Source of the DNA: GCA-2746365 sp963711255
Lineage (GTDB): Bacteria; Pseudomonadota; Gammaproteobacteria; SZUA-229
DNA: 64,000 bases
Direction of reading: 5' to 3'
Assembly (NCBI GenBank): GCA_963711255.1
Contig: CAVQDO010000009.1
Location: forward strand, 128,596-192,595
Made by a program: the position numbers and the translations under genes. Each line of letters starts with the position of its first letter. The stretch's first letter is position 1. Of this stretch, positions 17,428 to 25,587 are shown piece after piece. The notes under the pieces were generated by a model. That model saw nothing but the letters and a program-made list of their open reading frames with translations. It was not told the DNA's origin and did no database searches.

Positions 17428-17892
17428 TTACAGGGTCAAATTAAAAGTAACTGGCCCATCATTAATTAGTTCAACCGCCATATCAGCACCAAACTGCCCC
17501 GTCTGTAACCAGTTCGCCGGCAGGCCGGGTGCCATTAATTCGCCTTTCTGTCGCATTATATCAATAAGTTGCATAAACAGTGCTAATCCTTTTTCCGGAC
17601 TGGCCGCATTAGAGAAACTCGGCCTGAGCCCCTTTTCGGTATCAGCTGCCAGGGTAAACTGGGGCACCATTAACACCGAGCCCTGAATATCCAGCACGCT
17701 GAGGTTCATCTTATCCTCAGCGTCAGCAAAAACGCGGTATTTCAATATTTTTTCCGCTAATCGTTCAATTTTACCGGCGTCGTCCTTTTTTTCGACACCC
17801 AGCAGCACCAGCAAGCCCTGCGGAATCTCGGCAATACAATCACCTTCGACCGTAACCGAAGCCGATTTAACCCGCTGTAACAGCGCTATCAC
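17428..17892 (-). CDS. dtd: D-aminoacyl-tRNA deacylase
   Basis: Dtd removes D-amino acids (and glycine) mischarged on tRNA. The 154-residue protein begins MIALLQRVKSASVTVEGD and contains QFTLAADTEKGLRPSFSNAA and NDGPVTFNL, the two active-site motifs. In the first motif the usual Ser before QFTL is Pro here (VPQFTL), an uncommon change. The gene lies 41 bases upstream of hisB on the same strand and may lead that transcript. Confidence 0.93.
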   Translation of the reverse strand: MIALLQRVKSASVTVEGDCIAEIPQGLLVLLGVEKKDDAGKIERLAEKILKYRVFADAEDKMNLSVLDIQGSVLMVPQFTLAADTEKGLRPSFSNAASPEKGLALFMQLIDIMRQKGELMAPGLPANWLQTGQFGADMAVELINDGPVTFNLTL

Positions 17893-17950
17893 GCGTTATT
17901 CTCTTCATTAGCCATACAACCGATACCTGTTTCTGGAACCAGCATTACTT

Positions 17951-17970
17951 TTTGTAGGAAAATCCCTACA
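17951..17970. promoter_or_regulatory. GacA/UvrY-like upstream activating box (TTGTAGG-N6-CCTACAA)
   Basis: A perfect seven-base inverted repeat with a six-base spacer, TTGTAGG-N6-CCTACAA, occupies these 20 bases. The GacA/UvrY upstream activating sequence is TGTAAG-N6-CTTACA, so this differs by one symmetric base pair and has the same spacing. It lies 57 bases before the proposed start of the GGA-rich RNA at 18027 and 59 bases upstream of dtd in the other direction, so it could serve either. The assignment to a GacA-type regulator is inference; no gacA gene is in the window. Confidence 0.5.
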
Positions 17971-18026
17971 ACAGCTTCCAGATTTACCTGATAGCGAAAG
18001 CCAGTCTGCTTCTCCATAATGTTGCT

Positions 18027-18214
18027 CAGGGACAAAGGGAACGAGCCAAACAGGGACATAGGGATATAAATAGCTCTAGGAAATTTAACATGGACATGGA
18101 CTATGGAAAGGTTAAAGTTTACACGGATTTGTAAATAATTCTACGGAACAGCTATAGCGCGAGGCTCATCACCAAGCAAGGACCTGAAACCCCAACTTCG
18201 GTTGGGGTTTTTTT
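18027..18214 (+). ncRNA. Candidate CsrB/RsmZ-type small RNA that would sequester CsrA
   Basis: Between 18030 and 18182 there are 11 GGA triplets; about three would be expected by chance. Most are in an A-N-GGA context (CAGGGA at 18027 and 18051, CATGGA at 18089 and 18095, CACGGA at 18122, TACGGA at 18142, CAAGGA at 18177), which is the CsrA/RsmA recognition core. A strong terminator follows at 18187-18214. A CATAAT at 18015-18020 could be the -10, and the GacA-like box lies upstream. The size (about 190 nt) is between RsmZ and CsrB. A 14-codon ORF (18090-18134) with AGGA 8 bases ahead is the main alternative reading. Confidence 0.6.
18187..18214 (+). terminator. Rho-independent terminator with UUCG tetraloop
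   Basis: A 10-bp perfect stem, AAACCCCAAC with GTTGGGGTTT, closes on a TTCG loop (18197-18200) and runs into seven Ts (18208-18214). It faces right and ends the GGA-rich candidate RNA. There is no protein-coding gene upstream on this strand that would need it, which itself argues for a non-coding transcript. Confidence 0.9.
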
Positions 18215-18220
18215 ATGTCA

Positions 18221-18433
18221 GGGAATGGACGGTATGACGCAAGGAGCCAGGGATGGCGTTGCGGCGATGATAGGATATACGGTATGTCGCGGTGCCATGG
18301 ACGGCAAGGAGCGACGAATGCCCAGGGATGGGCGGTATGTCACAAAGAGCCAGGGATGGCGGTGTGACGAATGTATAGGATATACGGTATGTCGTAAAAA
18401 ACCGTCGTAGGAGCGCTTTTCAAAGCGCGATTT
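18221..18433. repeat. Degenerate direct repeats followed by a REP-like hairpin
   Basis: Two copies of a unit about 103-105 bases long are visible. GAGCCAGGGATGGCG occurs at 18244-18258 and 18347-18361, and ATAGGATATACGGTATGTCG at 18270-18289 and 18375-18394. A partial third copy of the first motif (CCCAGGGATGGGCG) lies near 18321. The stretch ends in GTAGGAGCGC-TTTTCAAA-GCGCGAT at 18408-18432, which resembles the REP sequences of Pseudomonas and relatives. The whole region is rich in GGA. I see no credible gene in it. Confidence 0.6.
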
Positions 18434-18687
18434 CTATCAGGTTACACCCTCATTAATGCAGAATGAATTATTACTAAAAAATACAGCGTCCGCTTTGGGT
18501 CGACAAGAGACTGTCAACCAAGATTTCAGTGATTATCAACTCGAACTTCCGAGATCGGCCATAAACAGCCGCTCAGAAACCGTGGCCTGTCCAGAATTAT
18601 TCGATTATTTCCTTCAGGCAGAAAGTTTCATCTGACCCCACTTATCATGTATATTGCCCCGTCTTTTAATTAACTGGAACCACATAC
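18434..18687. other. Intergenic stretch before the OFA transporter
   Basis: I see no gene, hairpin with T-run or clear operator here. A segment near 18490 (CGTCCGCTTTGGGTCGA) is of a kind that recurs in intergenic DNA of marine Gammaproteobacteria, so it may be another repeat remnant. The last 40 bases should hold the promoter of the downstream transporter, but no convincing -35/-10 pair stands out. Confidence 0.4.
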
Positions 18688-20007
18688 ATGGCAATGAACA
18701 AACCGATGAACCGCTGGCTCGTTGTATTTGGCGCAATTATGATTCAACTCTGCCTTGGATCAATCTATGCGTGGTCTGTATATACGCCTGCTCTGATAGA
18801 AGCAGGATGGAGCAAACTGGATACGCAGTTTGTATTCGCCGCTGGTCTGACTTCTTTTGCCGTAACGATGGTATTTGCCGGACGCAAACTAAAATCCTGG
18901 GGACCGCGTGTTCTGGCAATGGCGGGTGGAGCGACCTTATGCGCTGGTTATGTGCTGGCTGGTTTGAGCGGTGGAACTGAATTCTGGCCAGTATTACTGG
19001 GTGTCGGTCTGATTGGCGGTACTGGTATCGGTCTGGGCTATGTGGTTCCTATCGCCGTGGGCATGAACTGGTTCCCCGACCATAAAGGTATGATCACAGG
19101 GCTGGCAGTAGCTGGCTTTGGTTTTGGTGCAATGGCCTGGGTCAAACTGGCAGGTGAATGGGGAAACCTGATTACCAGCATTGGTCTTGCACAAACCTTT
19201 ATCGTTTACGGAATAGCTTTTGCTGTACTGGTACTGATTGGCAGCCTTTGGATGAAAATGCCGCCTCATGGCTGGCGTCCAGCAGCTTATCAGCCAGCGC
19301 AGAACAACTCAGGATCGGGCGGCGAGGATTTCAGCGTAGCTGAAATGTTGCATACGCCTCAGTTTTATTTGATCTTTTTCACCTTTGCAGTGAGTGCAGG
19401 CGCCGGCTTAATGTCTATCGGCCTGATGAAAATCTATCCCATGGAGGCGCTGCAAGCATCTGGTTATAGCGAGCTGGAAGCCAGTGCTATTGCAGGTACC
19501 GCGATGGCAGTATTCTTCAGCCTGGCAAATGGTATCGGCAGAATCGTCTGGGGAACCCTGAGCGATAAGCTGGGACGAAAGCACTCGGTGATGCTTATGG
19601 CAGCCAGCCAGGGCATGATTTTACTGGCATTCACCGTAATGGCTGGTAACGAGTATCTGTTGTATCTGGGCGCCACACTGATTGGATTTAATTTCGGTGG
19701 TAACTTCGCCCTGTTTCCTGCGCTTACCGCTGATGAATTTGGCAATCATACGGTGGGACAAAACTATCCTTATGTATTTTTATCATATGGCGTAGGCGGA
19801 ATCATCTTCCCTGTATTGGGCGGAATGCTTGGTGATATGGGCAACTTTACACTGGCCTTTTCGCTGTGCGGAATCGCCTGCCTGCTGGGTGCGGCAGCCA
19901 TTGCCATTGTCTTCCCACCTCACCATAGTGAAGCGCATCGAGCTTTCAGCGTACACGGCTTCCTGCACCAGTTACATATTTTTGATCATGAAACGCAGCA
20001 GCGATAA
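18688..20007 (+). CDS. OFA-family MFS transporter (oxalate/formate antiporter-like)
   Basis: The 439-residue protein has 12 predicted membrane helices and the OFA subgroup pattern: RWLVVFGAIMIQLCLGSIYAWSVY at the N-terminus, GGTGIGLGYVVPIAVGMNWFPDHKGMITGLAVAGFGFGA in the middle and NGIGRIVWGTLSDKLGRK between helices 8 and 9. Family members exchange oxalate, formate or other small carboxylates; the substrate cannot be set from sequence. A second ATG at 18694 is also possible. It stands alone, with repeats upstream and katG convergent downstream. Confidence 0.85.
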   Translation: MAMNKPMNRWLVVFGAIMIQLCLGSIYAWSVYTPALIEAGWSKLDTQFVFAAGLTSFAVTMVFAGRKLKSWGPRVLAMAGGATLCAGYVLAGLSGGTEFWPVLLGVGLIGGTGIGLGYVVPIAVGMNWFPDHKGMITGLAVAGFGFGAMAWVKLAGEWGNLITSIGLAQTFIVYGIAFAVLVLIGSLWMKMPPHGWRPAAYQPAQNNSGSGGEDFSVAEMLHTPQFYLIFFTFAVSAGAGLMSIGLMKIYPMEALQASGYSELEASAIAGTAMAVFFSLANGIGRIVWGTLSDKLGRKHSVMLMAASQGMILLAFTVMAGNEYLLYLGATLIGFNFGGNFALFPALTADEFGNHTVGQNYPYVFLSYGVGGIIFPVLGGMLGDMGNFTLAFSLCGIACLLGAAAIAIVFPPHHSEAHRAFSVHGFLHQLHIFDHETQQR

Positions 20008-20325
20008 CAGGCTATTCAGCCGCAGACTTCAGGATTCCAGGTCGAGTCCGACTGTCTGTTCAGTTCGGGGACAGATAGATAATTCACTACGACATGTTAT
20101 ACATCACCACACCCGTAGTTAGCTATTTGCTGCAGCAGCCGCTTCCTTCAGTCTATTTACAAATCAGCCTTTCTATGGTGATCCGTTAAAAGTGCCGATA
20201 AAAAAGCCCCTCCTGTACAGGAGGGGCTCGTTACTTTAACAACCGTTGTATCCGGGCAAAATCAACAGATAGCAATCACCCGGCACGGCCAGCGTCCAAC
20301 GCTCACCACGGCAACCCGTTCATCT
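20008..20325. other. Intergenic region between OFA transporter and katG
   Basis: This 318-base gap separates convergent genes. It contains the katG terminator (20199-20228) and otherwise nothing I can support: no ORF with a ribosome-binding site, no repeat that I can match elsewhere in the window. The bases closest to the transporter lack a clear hairpin, so the same symmetric stem may stop transcription from both sides. Confidence 0.5.
20199..20228 (-). terminator. Rho-independent terminator after katG
   Basis: A perfect 24-base palindrome (20205-20228, half AGCCCCTCCTGT) is preceded on the plus strand by a run of A, which on the minus strand becomes a T tract immediately after the stem. 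The orientation fits termination of katG transcription about 100 bases past its stop codon. Confidence 0.85.
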
Positions 20326-22521
20326 TCAAATATCGAAGCGGTCACTGTTCATCACCTTGGTCCAGGCCTTAACGAAGTCGTCGATAAACGTCTTCTCGCC
20401 ATCGTCAGAAGCATAAACTTCAGCGACTGCCCTAAGCTCAGAGCTGGAACCGAACACCAGGTCAACTGGTGTCGCTGTCCATTTCAGCTTGCCACTCTTG
20501 CGGTCACGACCTTCATACACGCCCTCTGATTTCGATGGCGCCCACGTGGTGGCCATGTCCAGCAGGTTGACGAAGAAGTCGTTGCTCAGCTGTCCTGGTT
20601 CGCTGGTGAACACGCCATGCTTCGAACCACCGGCATTCGCGCCCATTGCACGCATACCGCCGACCAGTGCGGTCATCTCCGGTACTGTCAGAGTCAACAG
20701 GTCCGCCTTCTCGACCAGCATTTTAGTCGGAGAACCGTAAGCACCTTCGTTGTAGTAGTTACGGAAAGCATCAGCCTTCGGTTCCAGTACCGCGAACGAA
20801 TGCACATCGGTCATCGCCTGCGTTGCATCACCGCGACCCGGTTTGAACGGTACCTTGACCTTATGACCTGCATCACTGGCGGCTTTCTCGATAGCGGCAG
20901 CACCACCGAGTACGATCAGGTCAGCCATGGAAACATTTATGCCGGCATCTTTTTTTATCGTCTCCAGCTTCTTCAGAACCTTACCAAGTTCTTTCGGATC
21001 ATTGGCGTCCCAGTTCTTCTGAGGCGCAAGTTGAACTCGCGCACCATTGGCACCACCGCGCATGTCAGAATCGCGATAGGTAGAAGCTGATGCCCAGGCT
21101 GCTCTTACCAGTTCAGGCACGGTCAGACCGGATTTCAGGATACTCGCTTTCAGCGTATCGGCCTCTTTATCACTTATTTTGTGATCGGCTGCTGGAACAG
21201 GATCCTGCCAGACGAATATTTCTTCCGGGATTTCGCTGCCGGCATAGCGTGTACGCGGACCCAGATCACGATGCGTCAGTTTGAACCAGGCTTTGGCGAA
21301 TGCCTGGTCGAACTCTTTCGGATTCTTCCAGAAACGCTCGGCGATCTTGCGGAAGCCAGGGTCCTCCTTCAGTGAAAGGTCTGTCGTCAGCATGACAGGC
21401 GGATTACGTTTGCCCTCGACGTGGGCATCCGGTACTGCTGTATGCATTGATTCATCGGTAGGCACCCACACGGTTGCACCAGCGGGCGTCTTCTGCTGTT
21501 TCCAGTCGAACCTGAACAGGTTGTCGAGATACAGGATAGACCAGGCGGTTGGTGTCTGGGTCCAGGCACCTTCCAGGCCGCTGGTCACGGTGTCTTCAGC
21601 ATTGCCTTTACCACACTTGTTCTTCCAGCCAAAACCCTGCTCTTCGATGGCAGCGGCGGCAGGCTCCGGGCCTACGCAGTCAGCTTTCCTGGCACCGTGG
21701 TTCTTGCCCAGGGTATGTCCACCGGCGATCAGCGCAACAATCTCTTCATCGTTCATCGCCATACGGCCGAATGATTGACGGATGTCATGGGCAGCAGAGA
21801 CCGGGTCAAGATTGCCGCTGGGGCCTTCAGGGTTGACATAAATCAGACCCATTTGTAATGCTGCCAACGGCTTTTCAAGCTCGCCATCTTTTTTGTAACG
21901 CTTGTCGTTGCCAAGCATCTTGGTCTCGGGACCCCAGTACACCAGGTCAGATTCCCAGTCGTCCACCCGGCCGCCGGCAAAACCCAGGGTTTCGAAACCC
22001 ATCGATTCCAGTGCGACGTTACCGGCCAGGATCATCAGGTCGGCCCAGGAAACATTACGCCCGTATTTCTGTTTGACCGGCCATAGCACGCGGCGCGCCT
22101 TGTCGAGACTGGCGTTATCAGGCCAGCTGTTGAGTGGCTCGAATCGTTGCTGACCGCCATCGGCACCACCGCGTCCATCATGTATGCGGTAGGTGCCTGC
22201 GCTGTGCCAGGCCATCCTGATCATCAGGCCGCCATAGTGACCCCAGTCCGCTGGCCACCAGTCCTGTGAGGTAGTCAGTGTTTTTTCGATGTCCGCTTTC
22301 AGGGTCTTGAGATCGACACTGTTGAAGGCCTTTGCGTAGTCGAAGTCATCGCCGTAGGCATTGGATTTTTCATCATGGTCACGCAGCGGACCAAGATCTA
22401 CCTGGTCAGGCCACCAGAAACTATTCGGTTTGGCCTTGCCACTGAACATGTTCTCGGACTGTGCCGCCGGCGCAATCGCGATCGCTATGGCAGCGACCAG
22501 GGGTATCGTTCTTTTAAACAT
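20326..22521 (-). CDS. katG: Catalase-peroxidase KatG with export signal
   Basis: KatG removes hydrogen peroxide. The 731-residue protein has both halves of the duplicated peroxidase fold: the distal RMAWHSAGTYR (Arg102, Trp105, His106), the covalent-adduct Tyr in MGLIYVNPEGPSG, and the proximal His in AGGHTLGK. The first 22 residues are a signal peptide (FKRTIPLVAAIAIAIAPAAQS), so this is a periplasmic version like KatP rather than the usual cytoplasmic one. GGGAG lies 7 bases before the ATG, and a 22-codon ORF overlaps its start. oxyR is divergent. Confidence 0.95.
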   Translation of the reverse strand: MFKRTIPLVAAIAIAIAPAAQSENMFSGKAKPNSFWWPDQVDLGPLRDHDEKSNAYGDDFDYAKAFNSVDLKTLKADIEKTLTTSQDWWPADWGHYGGLMIRMAWHSAGTYRIHDGRGGADGGQQRFEPLNSWPDNASLDKARRVLWPVKQKYGRNVSWADLMILAGNVALESMGFETLGFAGGRVDDWESDLVYWGPETKMLGNDKRYKKDGELEKPLAALQMGLIYVNPEGPSGNLDPVSAAHDIRQSFGRMAMNDEEIVALIAGGHTLGKNHGARKADCVGPEPAAAAIEEQGFGWKNKCGKGNAEDTVTSGLEGAWTQTPTAWSILYLDNLFRFDWKQQKTPAGATVWVPTDESMHTAVPDAHVEGKRNPPVMLTTDLSLKEDPGFRKIAERFWKNPKEFDQAFAKAWFKLTHRDLGPRTRYAGSEIPEEIFVWQDPVPAADHKISDKEADTLKASILKSGLTVPELVRAAWASASTYRDSDMRGGANGARVQLAPQKNWDANDPKELGKVLKKLETIKKDAGINVSMADLIVLGGAAAIEKAASDAGHKVKVPFKPGRGDATQAMTDVHSFAVLEPKADAFRNYYNEGAYGSPTKMLVEKADLLTLTVPEMTALVGGMRAMGANAGGSKHGVFTSEPGQLSNDFFVNLLDMATTWAPSKSEGVYEGRDRKSGKLKWTATPVDLVFGSSSELRAVAEVYASDDGEKTFIDDFVKAWTKVMNSDRFDI

Positions 22522-22582
22522 ATATTTTCTCCCAAAGTAGTGATGTTTTCAGAAGTAATGCAACGGTTGATTTGGTATACAT
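22514..22582 (-). CDS. Possible 22-residue leader peptide upstream of katG
   Basis: An ATG at 22582 is preceded by a strong AGGAG (22590-22594) at 7 bases. It opens a 22-codon frame, beginning MYTKSTVALLLK and ending KIYV, whose TAA lies across codons 2-3 of katG. The overlap would couple translation of the two frames. The ribosome-binding site is better than that of many genes here, but the peptide has no known homologue that I recognise. It may be a translated leader, or simply a decoy start. Confidence 0.4.
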   Translation of the reverse strand: MYTKSTVALLLKTSLLWEKIYV

Positions 22583-22835
22583 ATAACTTCTCCTTTTGAT
22601 TCGATGATTTGATTCAACGATTTTTAATTGCTATACCATTCCTTTACATACGTTATAAGGACAGCATCTCAAGACATTATTTTCAATACTATATTACCGG
22701 AACAAGAGAATGGGTATTTGATTGTTACTATCACAGCAATAGCTTTACTTAATATCACCAAACACTAATACACTTATATAAAAACTAACGATCATATAGC
22801 TTTGATTATTAATAGCTATCGAATAAACTTGCGCT
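22522..22835. promoter_or_regulatory. Divergent katG/oxyR control region with candidate OxyR site
   Basis: OxyR binds four ATAG/CTAT half-sites spaced by seven bases. At 22728-22742 the central pair is exact, CTAT-N7-ATAG. The outer half-sites at the right spacing are weaker, TTTG at 22717-22720 and TAAT at 22750-22753. The site is about midway between the two start codons, so one tetramer could activate katG and control oxyR. The remaining sequence is AT-rich and includes the short ORF before katG (to 22582). Confidence 0.5.
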
Positions 22836-23774
22836 ATGACACTTACAGAACTTCGTTACATCGTTGCAGTTGCTCGTGAGCACCACTTTGGCCGCGCTGC
22901 AAAAAGCTGCCATGTCAGTCAGCCCACGCTGAGTGTCGCCATCAAAAAACTGGAGGATGAGTTACGTGTGTCGATTTTTGAACGCGGCAGCAATGAAGTC
23001 ACCTTGTCCCCCATCGGAGAGCGCATCGTACAGCAGGCACAACAGACACTGGAGGCGGCAGATAACATTAAACAGCTGGCTCAGCATGGAAAGAACCAGC
23101 TTGCGGGACCACTACGCATCGGTGCAATTCATACCATAGGTCCGTATCTATATCCAGAACTGATCCCGCTACTTCGAAAAGCTGCACCCGAGATGCCGCT
23201 GGTGGTCGAAGAAAACTATACTGCTGTTTTAACAGAAAAGCTCAAACACGGTGAGCTTGACGTCATCATTATTGCACTGCCTTTTAAAGAGCAGGGCATT
23301 GTAACGCAAGCACTATATGAAGAACCTTTTGTTGTACTGCTGCCTGCCGCACATCCACTGACAGCACGAAAAACAATTAGCTCTAAATTGCTCGAAGATG
23401 AAAATGTTTTGTTACTAGGCCAGGGGCACTGTTTTAGAGATCATGTACTGGAGGCCTGTCCCGCCTGCATTCCCAAGCCAGGACTAATCGGTGATATGCC
23501 GCATACTGTTGAAGGTAGTTCACTGGAAACAATTCGACACATGGTAGTCTCCGGACTTGGCGTGACCGTGCTACCTTGCACCGCGGCTGTCGCTCATACC
23601 TATTCTCAGCGATTGCTGTCAATCCGACGTTTTAGCAATCCTGCACCAACTCGTACAGTAGCACTGGCATGGCGCATTTCTTTTCCTCGCACCAAAGTTA
23701 TCAATGTTATTAACACCGCTGTACATGCCTGTAATTTAAGTTGCGTAAAACTCGCGAAAAAAAGTCGCCAATAA
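22836..23774 (+). CDS. oxyR: Hydrogen peroxide sensor OxyR
   Basis: OxyR is a LysR-family activator that responds to peroxide by forming a disulfide. The 312-residue protein has the helix-turn-helix HFGRAAKSCHVSQPTLSVAIKKLE and the redox pair in GHCFRDHVLEAC, at residues 199 and 208, which are the same numbers as in E. coli OxyR. LPHTVEGSSLETI (here MPHTVEGSSLETI) is also conserved. It is divergent from katG, the classic target. Its 3' end is convergent with the hybrid kinase. Confidence 0.95.
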   Translation: MTLTELRYIVAVAREHHFGRAAKSCHVSQPTLSVAIKKLEDELRVSIFERGSNEVTLSPIGERIVQQAQQTLEAADNIKQLAQHGKNQLAGPLRIGAIHTIGPYLYPELIPLLRKAAPEMPLVVEENYTAVLTEKLKHGELDVIIIALPFKEQGIVTQALYEEPFVVLLPAAHPLTARKTISSKLLEDENVLLLGQGHCFRDHVLEACPACIPKPGLIGDMPHTVEGSSLETIRHMVVSGLGVTVLPCTAAVAHTYSQRLLSIRRFSNPAPTRTVALAWRISFPRTKVINVINTAVHACNLSCVKLAKKSRQ

Positions 23775-23840
23775 ACTTTTATCCCCGTCTTCGAAATAAT
23801 GACAGCGTAAGCAAGCTTTGTTGTTTGCAGGCCTTTACAG

Positions 23841-25430
23841 TTAATGCAGTATTTCTACAATTGACCGTACCAGTTTCTCCGAATCGACGGGCTTTTTCTG
23901 GTAACGGATGCCCATCTTTTCAGCCTCACTCGCATTGACGTCTTCGCTATAACCACTACACAGGATCACCGGAAATTCCGGCCGGATTTCTCTCAGCTGT
24001 TTTATCAGCTCGATGCCAGTTAGCCCTGGCATGGTCTGGTCGGTTATCAGCAAATCAAACTTCCCGGGGTTTTTCCGGAACAGCTTTAACAGCTCCTTGC
24101 TATCGGTTTTAATGGTCGCCTGGAAACCATGCAACGCCAGCATCTCACCCATGTATTCAGCAATCAGCGGCTCATCATCTAGCACCAGTACCTGCCTGCC
24201 TGCACCGACAGCTGAATCAGTAGCGGCTGGCATGCTTTCAGGCAGGTCTGCGACCTGCTTTACAGTTTTTGCAACAGGCGAGAATAACAGCCGAAAGGTC
24301 GACCCTTTGCCCGGCGCTGTCTCTACCAGGGCATGGCCACCATGACCAGTCATGATACCGTGCAATACCGACAAACCCATGCCTGTGCCTTTACCGATTT
24401 CCTTGGTGGTATAAAAAGGCTCGAACAGATGTTCAAGCGTTTCAGGCGTCATGCCGCTACCGGTATCAATTACCGATAATTCGACCCAGTCACCTTTCAC
24501 CGCTTTATGACAGCAGGCACACTCCATGTTTATATCACGGTGCCAGCCAAAATTGATCTTTAGCTTGCCGACATCATTCATCGCATCTTTTGCGTTGATG
24601 CAAAGGTTCATCAATAGCTGCTGCAGTTTTGCCGGATCCATCAGAATCATCGGTAGCTCTTCTTCACAGTGCAGCTCTATACTGATGCTACTGGGAAAAA
24701 CAGAGCGCAACATATTTACACTTTCTGCCAGCACTGGTGCAAAATGCATCGGCTGCTCAGCGACGATATCGATACGGCTAAAAGTCATCATCTGGGCCAC
24801 AAGATCCCTGGCTCTTTCTGATGCCTGCAGCGCGGTTGCGAGATTTTTTACCATTTTTTCCGGAACCCTGTCACCGTAACGCTTAAGTGACATATCGATA
24901 TAACCCATGATGATGTTGAGAATATTGTTAAAGTCATGGGCGATACCGCTACTCAGCTGTCCCAGCGCCTGCATCTTGTGTGCCTGGTTGAGTTCGCGTT
25001 GCAGACTTTCCTTTTCTATATCTACGGCAAGTTTCTCTGCGGCCAACTCATTCTCTATACGGGCACGAGCGAGACACATTTTGACCATGAATTCGATTTC
25101 ACCAGGCTGATAGGGCTTGAGGATATAAGCAAAGGGCTGTGTCTGCTCGGCACGAAACAGCAGATCGTCATAGTTGTAGGCGGTCAGATAAATCGTCGGG
25201 ATATTATATTTTTCCTTGATCTGTCGCACAGCTTCTATGCCATCGATAACACCGGAGAGGATGATATCGATGATCATGAGGTCGATGCCACCCTGTGCTG
25301 CCGTTGCTATCGCCTGCTCGCCGGTAGGTACTACGGCAACGATCCGATATCCCGCCTGCTGCAACACCAGTTTAAGATGATCCGCCTGAAGTACGTCATC
25401 TTCGACGATAAGAATGTTGGCACTTTCCAC
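23841..25430 (-). CDS. Soluble hybrid histidine kinase (REC-HisKA-HATPase-REC)
   Basis: The 529-residue protein has no membrane segment. Domains in order: a receiver at 1-122 (phosphoacceptor Asp55 in LMIIDIILSG); a coiled coil; HisKA with His165 in SGIAHDFNNILN; an HATPase domain (LCINAKDAMN, VIDTGSGM, GTGMGLSVLHG); and a C-terminal receiver with Asp464 in LLITDQTMPG. Such kinases take input through the first receiver rather than a sensor domain. There is no partner response regulator beside it. Nothing in the sequence gives the signal. Confidence 0.88.
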   Translation of the reverse strand: MESANILIVEDDVLQADHLKLVLQQAGYRIVAVVPTGEQAIATAAQGGIDLMIIDIILSGVIDGIEAVRQIKEKYNIPTIYLTAYNYDDLLFRAEQTQPFAYILKPYQPGEIEFMVKMCLARARIENELAAEKLAVDIEKESLQRELNQAHKMQALGQLSSGIAHDFNNILNIIMGYIDMSLKRYGDRVPEKMVKNLATALQASERARDLVAQMMTFSRIDIVAEQPMHFAPVLAESVNMLRSVFPSSISIELHCEEELPMILMDPAKLQQLLMNLCINAKDAMNDVGKLKINFGWHRDINMECACCHKAVKGDWVELSVIDTGSGMTPETLEHLFEPFYTTKEIGKGTGMGLSVLHGIMTGHGGHALVETAPGKGSTFRLLFSPVAKTVKQVADLPESMPAATDSAVGAGRQVLVLDDEPLIAEYMGEMLALHGFQATIKTDSKELLKLFRKNPGKFDLLITDQTMPGLTGIELIKQLREIRPEFPVILCSGYSEDVNASEAEKMGIRYQKKPVDSEKLVRSIVEILH

Positions 25431-25587
25431 TGTTCACCACCATTAGCAATATAATTACATTAGTAACCCTTCTAACCCAGACCACACTAATGTAAATTTC
25501 TTACGGGTACAAGATAAATTTTTTGCCTAAAGTTGTAAAAACAGAGGCGGTAACCCCTTTCTGACCATAAACAAACATAAATACCCC

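Noticed and set aside
18090..18134. A 14-codon leader peptide as the sole meaning of the GGA-rich region
   Set aside because: It explains only two or three of the 11 GGA triplets and neither the upstream box nor the terminator position; I keep it as an alternative but not as the main call.
18225..18410. A 61-codon frame downstream of the sRNA candidate
   Set aside because: It is made of the direct repeats, so its protein repeats (GYTVCR, RDG) come from the DNA repeat and not from a domain.
22791..22832. ATAG-rich stretch just before oxyR as a second OxyR site
   Set aside because: ATAG and CTAT words are present but the spacing of 11 bases between half-sites is not kept; the site at 22717-22753 is better.
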